Positions 21,682 through 32,435 of a DNA stretch of 64,000 nt are shown here, in pieces (the stretch's first letter is position 1; every line of letters begins with the position of its first letter). Position numbers and translations under genes: made by a program. The stretch spans positions 11,744,501-11,808,500 of the forward strand of contig BSBN01001017.1 of NCBI GenBank assembly GCA_027924645.1. The letters run 5' to 3'. This stretch comes from Cunninghamia lanceolata (taxonomy: Eukaryota > Streptophyta > Pinopsida > Cupressales > Cupressaceae). The notes below the pieces were generated by a model, which did not search any database, had not been told where the DNA came from, and saw only the letters and a list, made by a program, of their open reading frames with translations.

Positions 21682-24459
21682 ATGGCAGCCAGACAGATGG
21701 ATATTCTGCTCGAGGAACACCGGTTTGAGCAGATCTGGCAGTTCGATCGGCCAGTGGAGGCAGGACCCCTGGTATGTAGTTCTTTAAAACTTGCTAAAAG
21801 TCAATTTTTTAGGCTCATTAATGGCTAGGAAAAACAATTAGAACAGATGCGCCGAATCACCTTTCGATGCATATGACCCCTGAAATGGTGCCAATGATGC
21901 GATATGGCACATATAAGCTCTGAAGTGGCGCATTTGATAGTTTAGCGCATACAAGGTCAGAATTGACGCAATTGATATATACTTCGGTGCATCTGATAGT
22001 TTGGCGCATACAAGCTCAGAATTGACCCATTTGCCAGGAAATGGCATATGTGACATAAGAAGTGGTGCATGTGCCAGAATGGCACATACAAGGCCTAGAT
22101 TGGCGCATTCACAGTGAAGCGGCACATGTGATATAAGAAGTGGCGCATGTGCTAGAACGGTGCATACAAGCCCTAGATTGGCGCATTCATGGTGAAGTAG
22201 TGCATGTGATATGGATCGGCACATTTGCCACCTAGATTGGTGCATTCGCATTAGGAAAAATCAAATGACTTAACAAAATTAACCCAATTGGCATCTTGAT
22301 CGATGCGTCAATTGATAAGCAATCTCTGAGATTGCCAAGAATCTAGTCAAGAGATGATATGTTGTTTTGATTAATTTGATATGTTAAGTCATTGATAGGA
22401 TAGTTTGATTGTTATGAGTAGGCTTTTTTGGATATGGATTTCTTTGACGTTATGCATTGTTTGGTTGCAGGAGGATATTTGGAATGTCCTTACGTCACGA
22501 GAGCAGTTCCCATTGTCGTTGTTGCAGTGATATATGTTGACTGAGATAGATTGTGAGGCTCTAGGTGTGATGGGTCTATTTTATGTTTGCTTCATGCCTG
22601 AGGTTCATGTGAATCAAGCTATGTTGATGGCAGCAGTGGAGCGATTCCATAGCGAGGATGGTACATTCCATCTACCGACGGGGAAGATGGCAGTTACTCT
22701 TGAGGATGTGTACTAGATTCTACACCTCCCGATTCAGGGAGAGCTGGTTGAGTATGAGTCACAGTGGGATGCTAGCTTGGAGGAGTGCAGACACATATTT
22801 GATGACCCAGAGTTGGTGGAGGAGGTGATTTTGTGGCAGGATATGTATGACTGCTATGACTACTTCCTGGGCATAGTGGCTGGACTGATCGGTGGTGTGA
22901 TATGCCTCAATAGGAGGTCTCACGGCTTCTCGATTGGCTGGGGGAGGGTACTAGAGATCATGATCATGGACGAGACCCGGTATGCATGGGGCATGTGTGT
23001 GCTTGTACACTTATATAGAGACATGCACCAAGTGGTTTATCACAGAAGAGCTAGTTTGTTTGCGGGTGTGTCGCTTTTGTAGTTTTGGTTGTGGGAGCAC
23101 ATTGCTATCACACAGCTGATATGTTTATTTCACAAGCAGTGGGGTGAGCCCTATAGTTACAGCTATATAGGTGTGATTTCCCAGCACAGGCTAGGGAAGC
23201 TCGAGTACTAGAGACATGCATTTGATGGCTTGGATGCAATTGTCTAGTGCCCCTATCTAGACTGTGAGGTATGGGATGATGAGGCAGATGGGCTTCCTTA
23301 TTGTTTCCAGATGAGATGGCTTATTGGCAAGACGAGGTTCATTCTGGAGAGGTAGATCGTGAGCAGAGTTTAGAGGTAGTTTGGAAAAGTACAAGGCAGA
23401 CCACAAGGGGAGGCACATTTTGGAAGGACTCATGCAGAGAGGTATAGGTGGGGTCTTGTGGCATCATATGAGGAGGCTTTGACAGACTTTTGGCATATTC
23501 CTTATGCAGCTTGGCCTATGAGGAGGGACATAGTGGACACTGGCATGACACCAAACTACGAGGAGTGGTTTGCGGCACACCTATTTCTGAGATATTCAGG
23601 GCCAGGAGAGTTAGCTCCTCGTATAGACGAGGATGATTTAGATGATGAGGGTGCAGCTGGCAAGAGGAGGGGAGGACGGAGAAGGAGGAGGAGAGATCAA
23701 GGAGATGATGGAGGAGGAGGAGGAGGTGGTATACCGAGATAGAGGTAGAGGTCCAAAGAGGGACATGCGGGTCAGCAGGCCGTTGTGCAGCTGTAGGTTG
23801 CAGGACATGTACAGGTTGAGGTGCCAGTTTAGCCAGTGGCACCTCAGAGATAGATGCCACCACCATAGCAGGTAGTGTAGCCGGTACAAGGATAGGTGTT
23901 AGCATAGCAGGTGGCACTGGGATAGGCAGAGTAGGCCCCACAACTTGATTTATAGTAGCAGGCTATGGTTGCACTATAGAGCCAGGTTAGGCAGTTGAGG
24001 GCTCACTTGAGAGTGGCAGAGTCCCAGAGAGAGGGGGATGTGGCTCGGATATCAAAGGTATCCAGAGAGAGGGATGCAACCTTAGCTAGCATGCAGGTGA
24101 TGCGAGCAGAGAGAGATGCAGCTGTGATGGCTATGGTTACAGATGGCACATCTAGCTTTCTAGTTTCATAAGTGCAGCAGGCACAGGCGTAGGTGGCTCA
24201 GGTGCAGAGTGAGCTCACTAGAGCCTAGGCACAAGCTCAGTATTACAAAGGGTTATATCATGGGGCAGTGTCAGTGGATCAACGTGCCCCTAGCTTTAGG
24301 AGCCAGTCAGAGGCATCCCAGCGGGCAGGTGGGTCTCAGTTTGTAGGCTCAGTGAGGGGCCCATAGCAGATAGAGGGAGACAGAGGAGAGGCCAGTGCAG
24401 GGAGCAGTGTTCTTCGATGGTAGGGTTAGGAAGACCTGGATAGTTGTACCATTTTTTGA
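21682..24459 (+). pseudogene. Plant mobile domain (PMD) gene, spliced, antisense in the Tat element, many nonsense codons
   Basis: Exon 1 is 21682-21771: ATG plus 29 codons, ending at CTG|GTATGT. Exon 2 is 22471-24459, after TTGGTTGCAG. Both are phase 0, giving 692 codons. The core resembles plant mobile domain proteins: LTEIDCEALGVMGLFY, GTFHLPTGKMAVTLEDVY, then ILHLPIQGELV. Regions rich in Arg (23680), Gly and then Gln follow. Over the 1,989-base exon 2 there is no frameshift, yet I count 28 in-frame stops before the terminal TGA: 26 TAG, one TGA and one TAA. Most TAGs sit where CAG (Gln) is expected. PMD proteins occur as host genes (MAIN/MAIL family) and inside plant transposons. This copy lies between pol and the 3' LTR of the Tat element on the opposite strand. 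Its function is unknown and it is now dead. Confidence 0.8.
21772..22470 (+). other. Intron of the PMD gene, carrying a GCGCA minisatellite
   Basis: 699 bases bounded by GTATGT and TTGCAG. From about 21840 to 22255 it holds a degenerate short tandem repeat in which TGGCGCAT-like cores recur about every 20-30 bases, separated by variants of ACAAGCCCTAGAT and GTGATATAAGAAG. Antisense ORFs here are repeat by-products. Confidence 0.65.
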
Positions 24460-25860
24460 TTATATTTGTACACATTTTTTATGGATGGCTGAGATAGATG
24501 ATATATGTACTTATGTATCACCATTTGTTATGTGTTGTATACACTTATGATATGACTATGAGAGATTGGTCAGAGATTCTGATATGTTGTACATTTGGAC
24601 ACATTTTTGATGATTATATGATGATGCAGTTGTTTGTGGTCTACATGCATGTGTTCTTACGTTTATATGCTATGGATGCAATCAATTTTGTGATGTTTTG
24701 GTATATGTGATGCATACTAGATAGATGTTAGGATGATTTGATATGTAAATGCAAATGTGTATGGATATGAGTATGCAGTTCTATATGCTTTTGTTTATGT
24801 TTTTGATTCTTTTGATATGATTTATGGATGCAAATGTATAGTGGATGTCCTAGCAATGTATGAAAATGATTTGATGCACTTGATTATGTATGCAAATGAT
24901 TTAATCATGTAAATGACTATCTCATGTGATATGATATGCTGTCTATGCTATGTTTTTGATATGTCCAAATGTACTCAATTGACACAAAGATGATATAGAT
25001 AAGTAGAAGAAAAGAGGTGGAGGAAATGAGGATTTTGCACTTGATATGCTGCAGGATTTATTTATTGCAGGGATGATATGGATTTGTTGGATATGAGATG
25101 GATATGGATGTGGATTGTCATCTTGAGATTTTTGCAAGGTTTTTGCTTTCATCATTGGGCACTTTTTGGTATTTTTCTCTTTTTTGAAATGTTGTAAGGA
25201 AATACAAGCATCTAGGCATAATTTGACCGAGATGACCTGAGTATTCTTTACATGGATTTTGATATAGCAAGTCGATACAAGCATCTAGTCAAACTTGAAT
25301 CTAGATGACCTAAGTATGTCTTGTGTTTCAATAGACAAGGATTGCCCCTTTTCATGTTTAGATCTCAGAGTCCTCAATGATCTTTTGTTGATCATGTCGT
25401 TAGACAAAAGTCGTCACATTACTATAGTTTAATCCACAAGCAGCAGACAAAGAAAATGATTATGTCCTCCATCATAGCATCTCTAGATTTTGGCATCCTT
25501 GAGTAGCATAGGAAGACATAATGACAAAAATTCAAGACCTTGTAAATTAACCTATTGACAAAGCATTCTTGCATTAGATGTGTCTTTTTCCATAATTGAT
25601 ATAGAATTAGTTTTAGTGTTTTTGGTATGGCACCCTGCTTCATTTTGGATAGGTTGATGTTTTGTGTCAAGACTTTGGGTTGGGGTAGCTTGTTTTTGCT
25701 GCGCTTGCTTGTCTAGTGAAAGGTATCACAATCCTTATTGGTACTCTCTTAGAAAAGTGGCATTCAAGAATCCAAATCCGCGACTAGGTTGAGGAGTTGC
25801 CCCCAGTTTAGACAAAGATCAACTTATTATGGGCGAGATGACAGACAGACATGGAGAGAT
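24460..25860. other. Non-coding 3' region of the Tat element
   Basis: AT-rich, with repeated TGATATG and ATGTATGCAAATGATTT-like strings (24530-24960). It may include the 3' end of the PMD transcription unit. No domain is recognisable on either strand. Confidence 0.5.
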
Positions 25861-26455
25861 GGGCCCTAAAGGACTGACCTAGTGCCTTGGGGGCTCATTG
25901 CTAAATGGCCTTGCCTACGTGACGATGCAGAGGCAATGTAGTTCAGGGTAAACCCTAGCGGACCTAAGACCTAGGCGATGGCAAAGTGGTGCAGAAATAG
26001 CATAGACTAAGATTGACAGAAGGACTAGATATGGGACAGATGGGACAGTGGAGTGAAGAGGAGCCTCGGGGGCACATTAAGAATGGCCTTGCCTACGTGA
26101 TAACTTAGAGGTGACATAGTTCAACAATGGTTCAAAGGACTGGTCCAAGACAGACGATACGATGGACACAAGAGACATGAAGTCAGAACAAATGGAGGAA
26201 GTGGTTTGTTGCAGATAGCACCTATTTACCAGGTTTTCACCACTTGCTTTTATTTGTACGAGAGCTAAAAGTACACATGATGCCTGTTTGCTAGGTTTTC
26301 ACCATGGTACCTATCCTAGGTGCCTATTTTCCAGGTTTTCACTGTAGGACAATTTTTTTGTTATTTTCTCATTTTTTGATTTTTTTTTTGTTCTTATTTT
26401 TTATCACTTTTTTGATTTTTTTGTATTTGTTCAGGACTCCCTTACATTGGGGTTT
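25861..26455. repeat. Two-copy 179-bp repeat and GGTTTTCAC repeats
   Basis: GCCTTGGGGGCTCATT at 25883 and GCCTCGGGGGCACATT at 26062 each begin a block ending in GGCCTTGCCTACGTGA. Three short copies of CCAGGTTTTCAC-like sequence follow at about 26228, 26290 and 26330. This sits just 3' of integrase in the Tat element. Confidence 0.6.
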
Positions 26456-27110
26456 TCAGGTATAGAACTTATGGAGGTGCATACTGTTGATAGGATCATC
26501 AAACAATTCACCTTCAGATGTAGCCAATTGATATGCCCTTGATCCATAAGCTGCAATGATGACATAGGGACCCAGCCAGTTAGGTTCAAACTTGCCTTTC
26601 TTTTCTCTATCTTGCTGGTTTCTAGGATTTTCTCTTAGGACTAGGTCACTGACTTGGAATATCTGGGGCTTTACTCTATGATTCTAGCTTCTAGACATGC
26701 GTTGTTGATATGCTTTCAGGTGGTTAAAGGCCTATTGCATTCTCTCTTCAAGCAGCTCTAATTCTTGGAGTCTAGTTACTCTGTACTCTTCATCTGATAT
26801 GAGGTCTTTTAATGAGACTCGCAAGGATGGGATCTCAACTTCAATGGGTAAGATAGCTTCAGATCCATGTACTAGGGAGTATGGTGTTGCACCTCTGGGT
26901 GTGCAGATGCTTGTGTGGTAGGCCCACAACGCGGGATTCAATTGGACATGCCAATCACGGCCAACATCATTGATAGTCTTCTTTAGTATTTTCAGAATGG
27001 TTTTATTTGATGCCTCTACTTGGCCGTTGCCTTTTGGGTAATAGGGGGTTGAAAAGTGTTGCTGGATATGGAATTTGTTGCATAGTTCCCTGACATCTTG
27101 GTTTTTGAAG
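26456..27110 (-). pseudogene. Tat integrase, C-terminal part (downstream of the nested insertion)
   Basis: Read on the minus strand this continues the integrase core broken at 35142: ELCNKFHIQQHFSTPYYP, then KGNGQVEASNK with the catalytic Glu of the D-D-E triad. HTSICTPRGATPYSLVHG and the C-terminal domain follow, with LGPYVIIAAYG and a final MHLHKFYT before TGA at 26458-26456. Two stops (both TAG) lie near 26730 and 26690. The integrase would have joined the element's DNA to the host chromosome. The reading frame resumes at the duplicated GGTCG. Confidence 0.85.
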
Positions 27111-27115
27111 GGTCG

Positions 27116-29841
27116 TGTTGGTTTTTTCCCAGACTGGATGCTTATTCCCAGATTTCCCTACAAGGTAGCCATCAGTGATCAACAGGATCTCTGGGCCAGG
27201 GGCCAACAGTGTAGGAGATAGACTCTATATTTTATCTCCTCTTCTTCTTCAGGCTCTGCAAGACCTAGGGGGGTATTCCCTACTCAACATCCATGAGGAT
27301 ATGCATACAAGGCTGGGATGCTGACAAAAAGCAGATAAGTCCTCCTGTAAGTAGACCAAAACTGAAAGATAAGAGCAAAGGGGCTAGCTTTGGGCCTATT
27401 TGCAGTTGTAGATAGAGGACTGAGGTTCCTAAAACTAATTCTAATGTCCTAATGGTTGTTTTAGATTTTGATTTGGAGTTTAAGTTTGGATGCAAAGCTG
27501 GACATGGTTGTAACACAAACACAAAGCAAGATTGGTGCCTATCCAGGGCCTGGAGTCAGTAGACATACACCTGTGAATGATCAGCATGAACAGCTAGAAC
27601 TGGATTTCAAGGGGATATATGTGATATCTGCCTTACAGATATCTCCCAATACAGAGTGTTGAGTTATCTCTACTTATGGCATCCCTACTGCAGTATACCC
27701 TTCCCAATGTTCAACCTGAAAACAGTTTAATCTACCCCTTGAGCAGAAGTTAAAAGATCAGACATTCAACATAGGAATTCTATGCTCTAGAATCTAAACA
27801 TTACTCAAATATCTAGATTCAGAAGAAGAATACATGCAATACTGGAGACAGAATTAACACAACACATGCTAAGATAGCATTTCTCATATAAGATTAATCT
27901 TGAAATCAGTGGGTTCATGCCAAAAACATACAACAAGAGATACATAAACTCACAGGTTAAGCTGTATAGAGCAACCAGATCAACTTGTTATGAATTACAG
28001 AGCCAAAAATCTTCAACTTTCAACAACCCCAAAATGACTAACACTTCCTGCTTATAACAGCCAGGTAGTGTACCACAGCAATTAATTACAGGGTTGACCA
28101 AAAATCTCGCCAGATATACAGTATCAAGAAAATGGCGCTCAAACACTACCAGATTGGTGCCCAAACATGAATGCAGCAGGTAGGGGAGGAGACAGGAAGA
28201 TATCTCGAGCCCTGCGCCACTGTCCGCTGATGTACACCTTCAATTGGGTACCAGATCCGCCCATACCTCTGCAACCTTCGCCATCAATGGCGCACCAACC
28301 CGCGGCCTTGGGAAAAACATCAAACAGTCGATCGCAACCATTTCCCGCCGAGATTCATCATCATGATATTTGAAAATGCAGGATATCAATTATCCCACAT
28401 GCACCCCGCAGCAACCTCATTAACACTTTATATACTAGGTCATGAGCATATATGATGTCGGTGCTTTTGCTCCTGACGACACTAGTATAAGACTTCATCA
28501 TCATCATCATCCTCCAGCAGCATGATATCCTGTTGCTTGAAATATCACCCTGACGTCAGCATCATATCGCAATATAACCTGCATGATAATTACCTTCACT
28601 GGCACAACCTGATCCATCAGAGGAACATCCTCCTGCTGAGCCTATACCAAAAGTCTGGCCGATGAACATCCTGATGATGTCACATCATATCCTGCTGACG
28701 TCATCATCATATCTGCCTACTGCGCACCTCCTCATATCCGGATGACGTCATCATCATATTTGCAAATATCGGGGGATCTCCACAAGATGATCAGTGTTAG
28801 AAATATGACCCCCCCGGACCTTGATGATGTCATCATCATATCGACATCAGGATGATATTCGGAAGATAACCGGATATTTGGAAATATCATCTTGATGCAC
28901 AAATATCAGGTTGCACTGTAGCTCCACTATAAGATCGGGGCGATAGATGAATATGATGATGCTTGAAAAGATCACCCCCCACTAGATAATGCACGAAGCC
29001 GGCAGGCAGATATCTCCTTGATATCAGCATCATCATGACGCTGGAACAAACATACACCCGAGTGATATGGAAATATCACCCCCTCCTTCGGAAATATCAT
29101 GATGCAGATAGGTAGAGAAATAGATATCACCCTGACATAAGAATGACGTCAGCATCATCAGGATGATAAAACAACAAACATGAAGTGATACAACATCATC
29201 AGGATGATATTGACTAAGATCATCCTGACGTTCAAAATATGATGACCCCAGTGAATATCGGGTCACAGTTAGAACTCTTCAACAACATCATCAGGATGAT
29301 CATAACCAAGATCACCCGATGATAAAAATATCACCCCAGCGAAATATCATGAAGGCAGAAAATATGATGACCCCCGCAAGCAACACGGTGGTAACCGAAA
29401 ATATGATGATGATGATGACGACCCTTAAGAAAGAACAAGTCAGGTCGAACAACTCAAAGAATAACCCCTTCAGAATATCGGGGCAACATCATCATCATGT
29501 TTGGGCAAGGTGATAATTGGAAGATCACCGGATACTTGAGAAATCACCCCCGCAAGCAAATCAGGGCGCACTGTAGCTCATCAGCAGGATCAGGATAATA
29601 ACCAAACATTGCCCGATATTGAAATATGATGATGACGATGAGAAAATGATCGATGGAGAACATGATGATGCTGACCACCATCAAAGAAAATATGATGATG
29701 ATGACCTCCTCCTCCGGAAATATCATGATGCAGCTGAAAAATGCTGAGGAGGTCCAACACTTAGAACATTTTTTGGATACTTAGGGAGAGTGCCTGCATG
29801 AAAATTGCTCAAAAAACTGCCAGTCAATTCAGGCACTAACA
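27116..29841 (-). repeat. 3' LTR of the gag-only element
   Basis: 2,726 bp. In minus orientation the TATA box TATATAAAG is at 28434-28426. Four TGACGTCA palindromes (28551, 28696, 28743, 29144) and one decayed TGATGTCA (28825) lie upstream of it in U3. Dense AAATATGATGATG/CATCATCATATTT-type strings fill 28490-29740. ORFs in this interval recur in the other LTR and are not genes. Confidence 0.92.
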
Positions 29842-29878
29842 CTGGCTCTGTCTGGGGACGTGCAGGTGAAAACCTGCA
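29842..29878 (-). promoter_or_regulatory. Stem-loop next to the polypurine-tract position of the gag-only element
   Basis: On plus, TGCAGGT (29861-29867), loop GAAA, ACCTGCA (29872-29878): a perfect 7-bp stem. In element orientation it lies 19 bases before the 3' LTR. The purine tract between them is imperfect (AGACAGAGCCAG on the minus strand). Confidence 0.6.
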
Positions 29879-29975
29879 GCGAGAACCAGATCTCTGGGAT
29901 GCAGACCAGTCCCTTATCCATTGGGCACAGAATCAAATACTGCACTGACCTGCATCACCAAACACACTTGATGGC

Positions 29976-31898
29976 CTAAGGCCACCAAGAAAAGAAAAAC
30001 ATGTATCTCCCTTTGTCAAATATCTTGTTTTCATCTGCATGCACTGGGTCAAGCTTGGAGATACTACAAAGATCCACCCACAAACAAATCTTGTCATCTG
30101 CATATTCAACCCTCTGATTTGGCTTGTCATCATCACCCTTGTGCAGATAACCCTCAGCATCATGTGACATGTGGGTGCAGAATGTATCAGGCAATGCATA
30201 CTTATACTTATCATCTATATCATCATCATGCATTGCAACATGATCTCCTAGCTGGACTAAAAATAGGAAACACTCAAAGTCCACCACACAGCTAGGAAGA
30301 TCAGGGCTCATTGTATTATATGCTGGCACATCAAAAGAAAAGCTTTCAAAATCACAATTGTGCACATCATGTACACAACAATCAGCAGCACCAGGCTGGA
30401 AAAGATCAGGCTCTGGCATCTCTTTCAAATCAGGCACATCTTCACAGTCACTTACCTGATGCATGTTGTTTCCTCTTTCATCAGGATGAGAAACAGAATC
30501 CAAGCCAAAAATAGTGTCTAGATCCTCACCATACTCAGACAGATCCTCATCACCATATGTGTCATAAATGGGTGACCCAGGTGCATCAGTTTCATCATAG
30601 TATGCCATTTGTTCATGGGCAGTAGAGCACACCTCTTCATCACCAATGGATTCACTCTGTGGAGGAGTATCAGCCTGTGTGTCATAAGCAAAACAACCAT
30701 CAAATGAAAAACAATCATGCTCTGAACTAGCACTTATTTCAATTTCTGACTGCTCTTCATGATCTCCATGTGTTTGAAAGGTAGGCAATGGGTCACACAT
30801 AGGACTGCTTCTTTGTTTGCTTATATCTTCTCTGTCTTGAGTACAATACTCACAATTGTCTCCACAGGTCCATTCTAAAAATTGCTCATTGCTGTCCACA
30901 ACCTCGTTATTGTTTTCATGGTCAGCTGCCTCATCATTGCAATGGGAAACCTCATTAGTCCTTTCACTGGCATCCTCAACTGGTGAACAATCCAGTTGAG
31001 CAGTATTGTTAGCATTATGTTCAAATACAGCAGTCTCAACCTCTATGCTTTTATTTTCATTTTTATCTGCACATGATGCCATAATCATTTGGTCATTTGC
31101 AGCTTCATAACCATTTCTCACACCAAGGCCTGGGGAGAGGGGTTTCAGCAGGTACACATTTCTGATTTTTTCTATCTTTTCTATGAACCTGTATGCCATC
31201 TGCATACTTGTCACCTTGAAATCCCTCAGTATTGCACTAAAGCCCTCCTCAAAAGCTTCAAAGAATATGCCAACACAGGCTGAAATATCAGGTCTGAAGA
31301 CTTCTGGGATCTGTGAAAGGGCTATTGCAAACCTATGACTGAAAACAACACATGGCTCTTCATCTTGTTTTCTGATTCTCATCAATCCTGCAACAAGATC
31401 AGCCGGTTCTTTTGCAAATTCTTCCTTGAAACAGTCAGCAAGTTCATCCCAACAGGCAAAGGATTTCTTTGGAAAGCTCAAATACCAGTCTTTTTCTTTT
31501 GCATCAAAGGACCTAACAAAAAACCTCATCCACATATCCTCATCTCTGAATGAATATTTTCCCATAAAACTGTGAAAAATTTGGATATGTGCATTCCCAT
31601 CACATACATTGTGACCACTAAATCTAGGCATCTGACAGTATATCCTAGCAGGCATAGTTTCTACTTTATAATCCACCCATGACAAATCCAGTTGGTCATA
31701 CAAAGGATCAAATGGGCTGAGAAGAGGTTTAGCCTTCTGACTGGCAGACACAATGGGGTTACTGCTTTTTAACTGGGCCTGCTCAGGCTCTAAGAATATC
31801 AACCTATTTCTTATCTCTTCTATTCCTTTATTCAACATTTCACCACTGAGTATGGGATAATTCATACTTGGATTCATAAAAATCCTACTCTTAGACAT
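29976..31898 (-). CDS. Intact gag-like protein (640 aa) of the gag-only element
   Basis: An uninterrupted minus-strand ORF starting at the ATG at 31898. Residues about 90-250 match the retrotransposon gag domain: MPRFSGHNVCDGNAHI, MWMRFFVRSFDAKEKDWY and FACWDELADCFKEEF. Residues 250-600 are strongly acidic and low in known motifs. I find no CCHC zinc knuckle and no D(T/S)G protease. The protein would be expected to form a particle around its own RNA, with processing and reverse transcription supplied by another element. No recognised relative in the window aligns along its full length. An RNA-binding mode without a zinc knuckle is an open point. Confidence 0.8.
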   Translation of the reverse strand: MSKSRIFMNPSMNYPILSGEMLNKGIEEIRNRLIFLEPEQAQLKSSNPIVSASQKAKPLLSPFDPLYDQLDLSWVDYKVETMPARIYCQMPRFSGHNVCDGNAHIQIFHSFMGKYSFRDEDMWMRFFVRSFDAKEKDWYLSFPKKSFACWDELADCFKEEFAKEPADLVAGLMRIRKQDEEPCVVFSHRFAIALSQIPEVFRPDISACVGIFFEAFEEGFSAILRDFKVTSMQMAYRFIEKIEKIRNVYLLKPLSPGLGVRNGYEAANDQMIMASCADKNENKSIEVETAVFEHNANNTAQLDCSPVEDASERTNEVSHCNDEAADHENNNEVVDSNEQFLEWTCGDNCEYCTQDREDISKQRSSPMCDPLPTFQTHGDHEEQSEIEISASSEHDCFSFDGCFAYDTQADTPPQSESIGDEEVCSTAHEQMAYYDETDAPGSPIYDTYGDEDLSEYGEDLDTIFGLDSVSHPDERGNNMHQVSDCEDVPDLKEMPEPDLFQPGAADCCVHDVHNCDFESFSFDVPAYNTMSPDLPSCVVDFECFLFLVQLGDHVAMHDDDIDDKYKYALPDTFCTHMSHDAEGYLHKGDDDKPNQRVEYADDKICLWVDLCSISKLDPVHADENKIFDKGRYMFFFSWWP

Positions 31899-32035
31899 CC
31901 TTTGTCTGTCTAAGACCTAAGGCTTCCCCTGGCATCTAGCTTATGCAGTAAAACAACAAATAAAGGGGAAGGAACAAGGTACCTTTTCTCGTACAGATGC
32001 AGAAATATGTACATCTTTCAACCAATAACATACAT

Positions 32036-32199
32036 TTATCTTTCATGTGCATTTGGATCTTTTTTGCAGAGTCGCCACCTCTCCAGAGAGGACAAAATTT
32101 ACAGCAGCTGAAAGCTCATCAAATATGTTTCTGAGTTCATTCCACCAGCAGAGCAAAACTTCACCAGAGACTGCAGGATATCACTTTACATCAACATCC
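32036..32199 (-). other. Leader of the gag-only element
   Basis: Untranslated sequence between the repeated primer sites and the gag ATG. It includes a further partial match to the primer-site core (TGGCGACTCTGC on the minus strand near 32070-32083). Confidence 0.5.
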
Positions 32200-32435
32200 C
32201 CAGCAGAGTCGCCAATTTGTTGGTGACTCAGATGGGCCACAAGATATAACACTTTTTCATCAATTTTCTCCCCAGTAGAGTCGCCAATTTGTTGGTGACT
32301 CAGATGGGCCACAAGATATAACACTTTTTCATCAATTTTCTCCCCAGCAGAGTCGCCAATTTGTTGGTGACTCAGATGGGCCACAAGATATAACACTTTT
32401 TCATCAATTTTCTCCCCAGCAGAGTCGCCAATTTC
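32200..32435 (-). repeat. 72-bp tandem repeat containing the primer-binding site
   Basis: AGTCGCC starts at 32207, 32279, 32351 and 32423, exactly 72 bases apart. On the minus strand each copy reads ATTGGCGACTCTGCTGGGGA or a one-base variant. The copy nearest the 5' LTR starts four bases after the LTR end CCAACA and is the expected primer-binding site. Each unit also ends in CCAACAAA, copying the LTR terminus. 72 is a multiple of three, so the array yields a spurious 71-residue ORF of three repeats. Confidence 0.85.

Noticed and set aside
21838..22251. 137-residue minus-strand ORF with His/Cys repeats
   Set aside because: Translation of the GCGCA minisatellite within the PMD intron.
23516..23941. 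141-residue minus-strand ORF opposite the PMD tail
   Set aside because: Complement of the Gly/Gln-rich PMD coding tail; no independent features.
22471..24459. Stop-codon reassignment or U-to-C RNA editing to restore the PMD frame
   Set aside because: Nuclear plant genes use the standard code and U-to-C editing is known only in organelles. Methylation-driven CAG-to-TAG change explains the pattern and its occurrence in other dead elements here.
32181..32396. 71-residue ORF made of three identical 24-residue repeats
   Set aside because: It is the translation of the 72-bp primer-site tandem repeat; no start context or conservation supports a protein.
32200..32435. CRISPR-like regularly spaced repeat
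   Set aside because: Units are contiguous 72-bp tandems with no unique spacers, in a plant retroelement leader.
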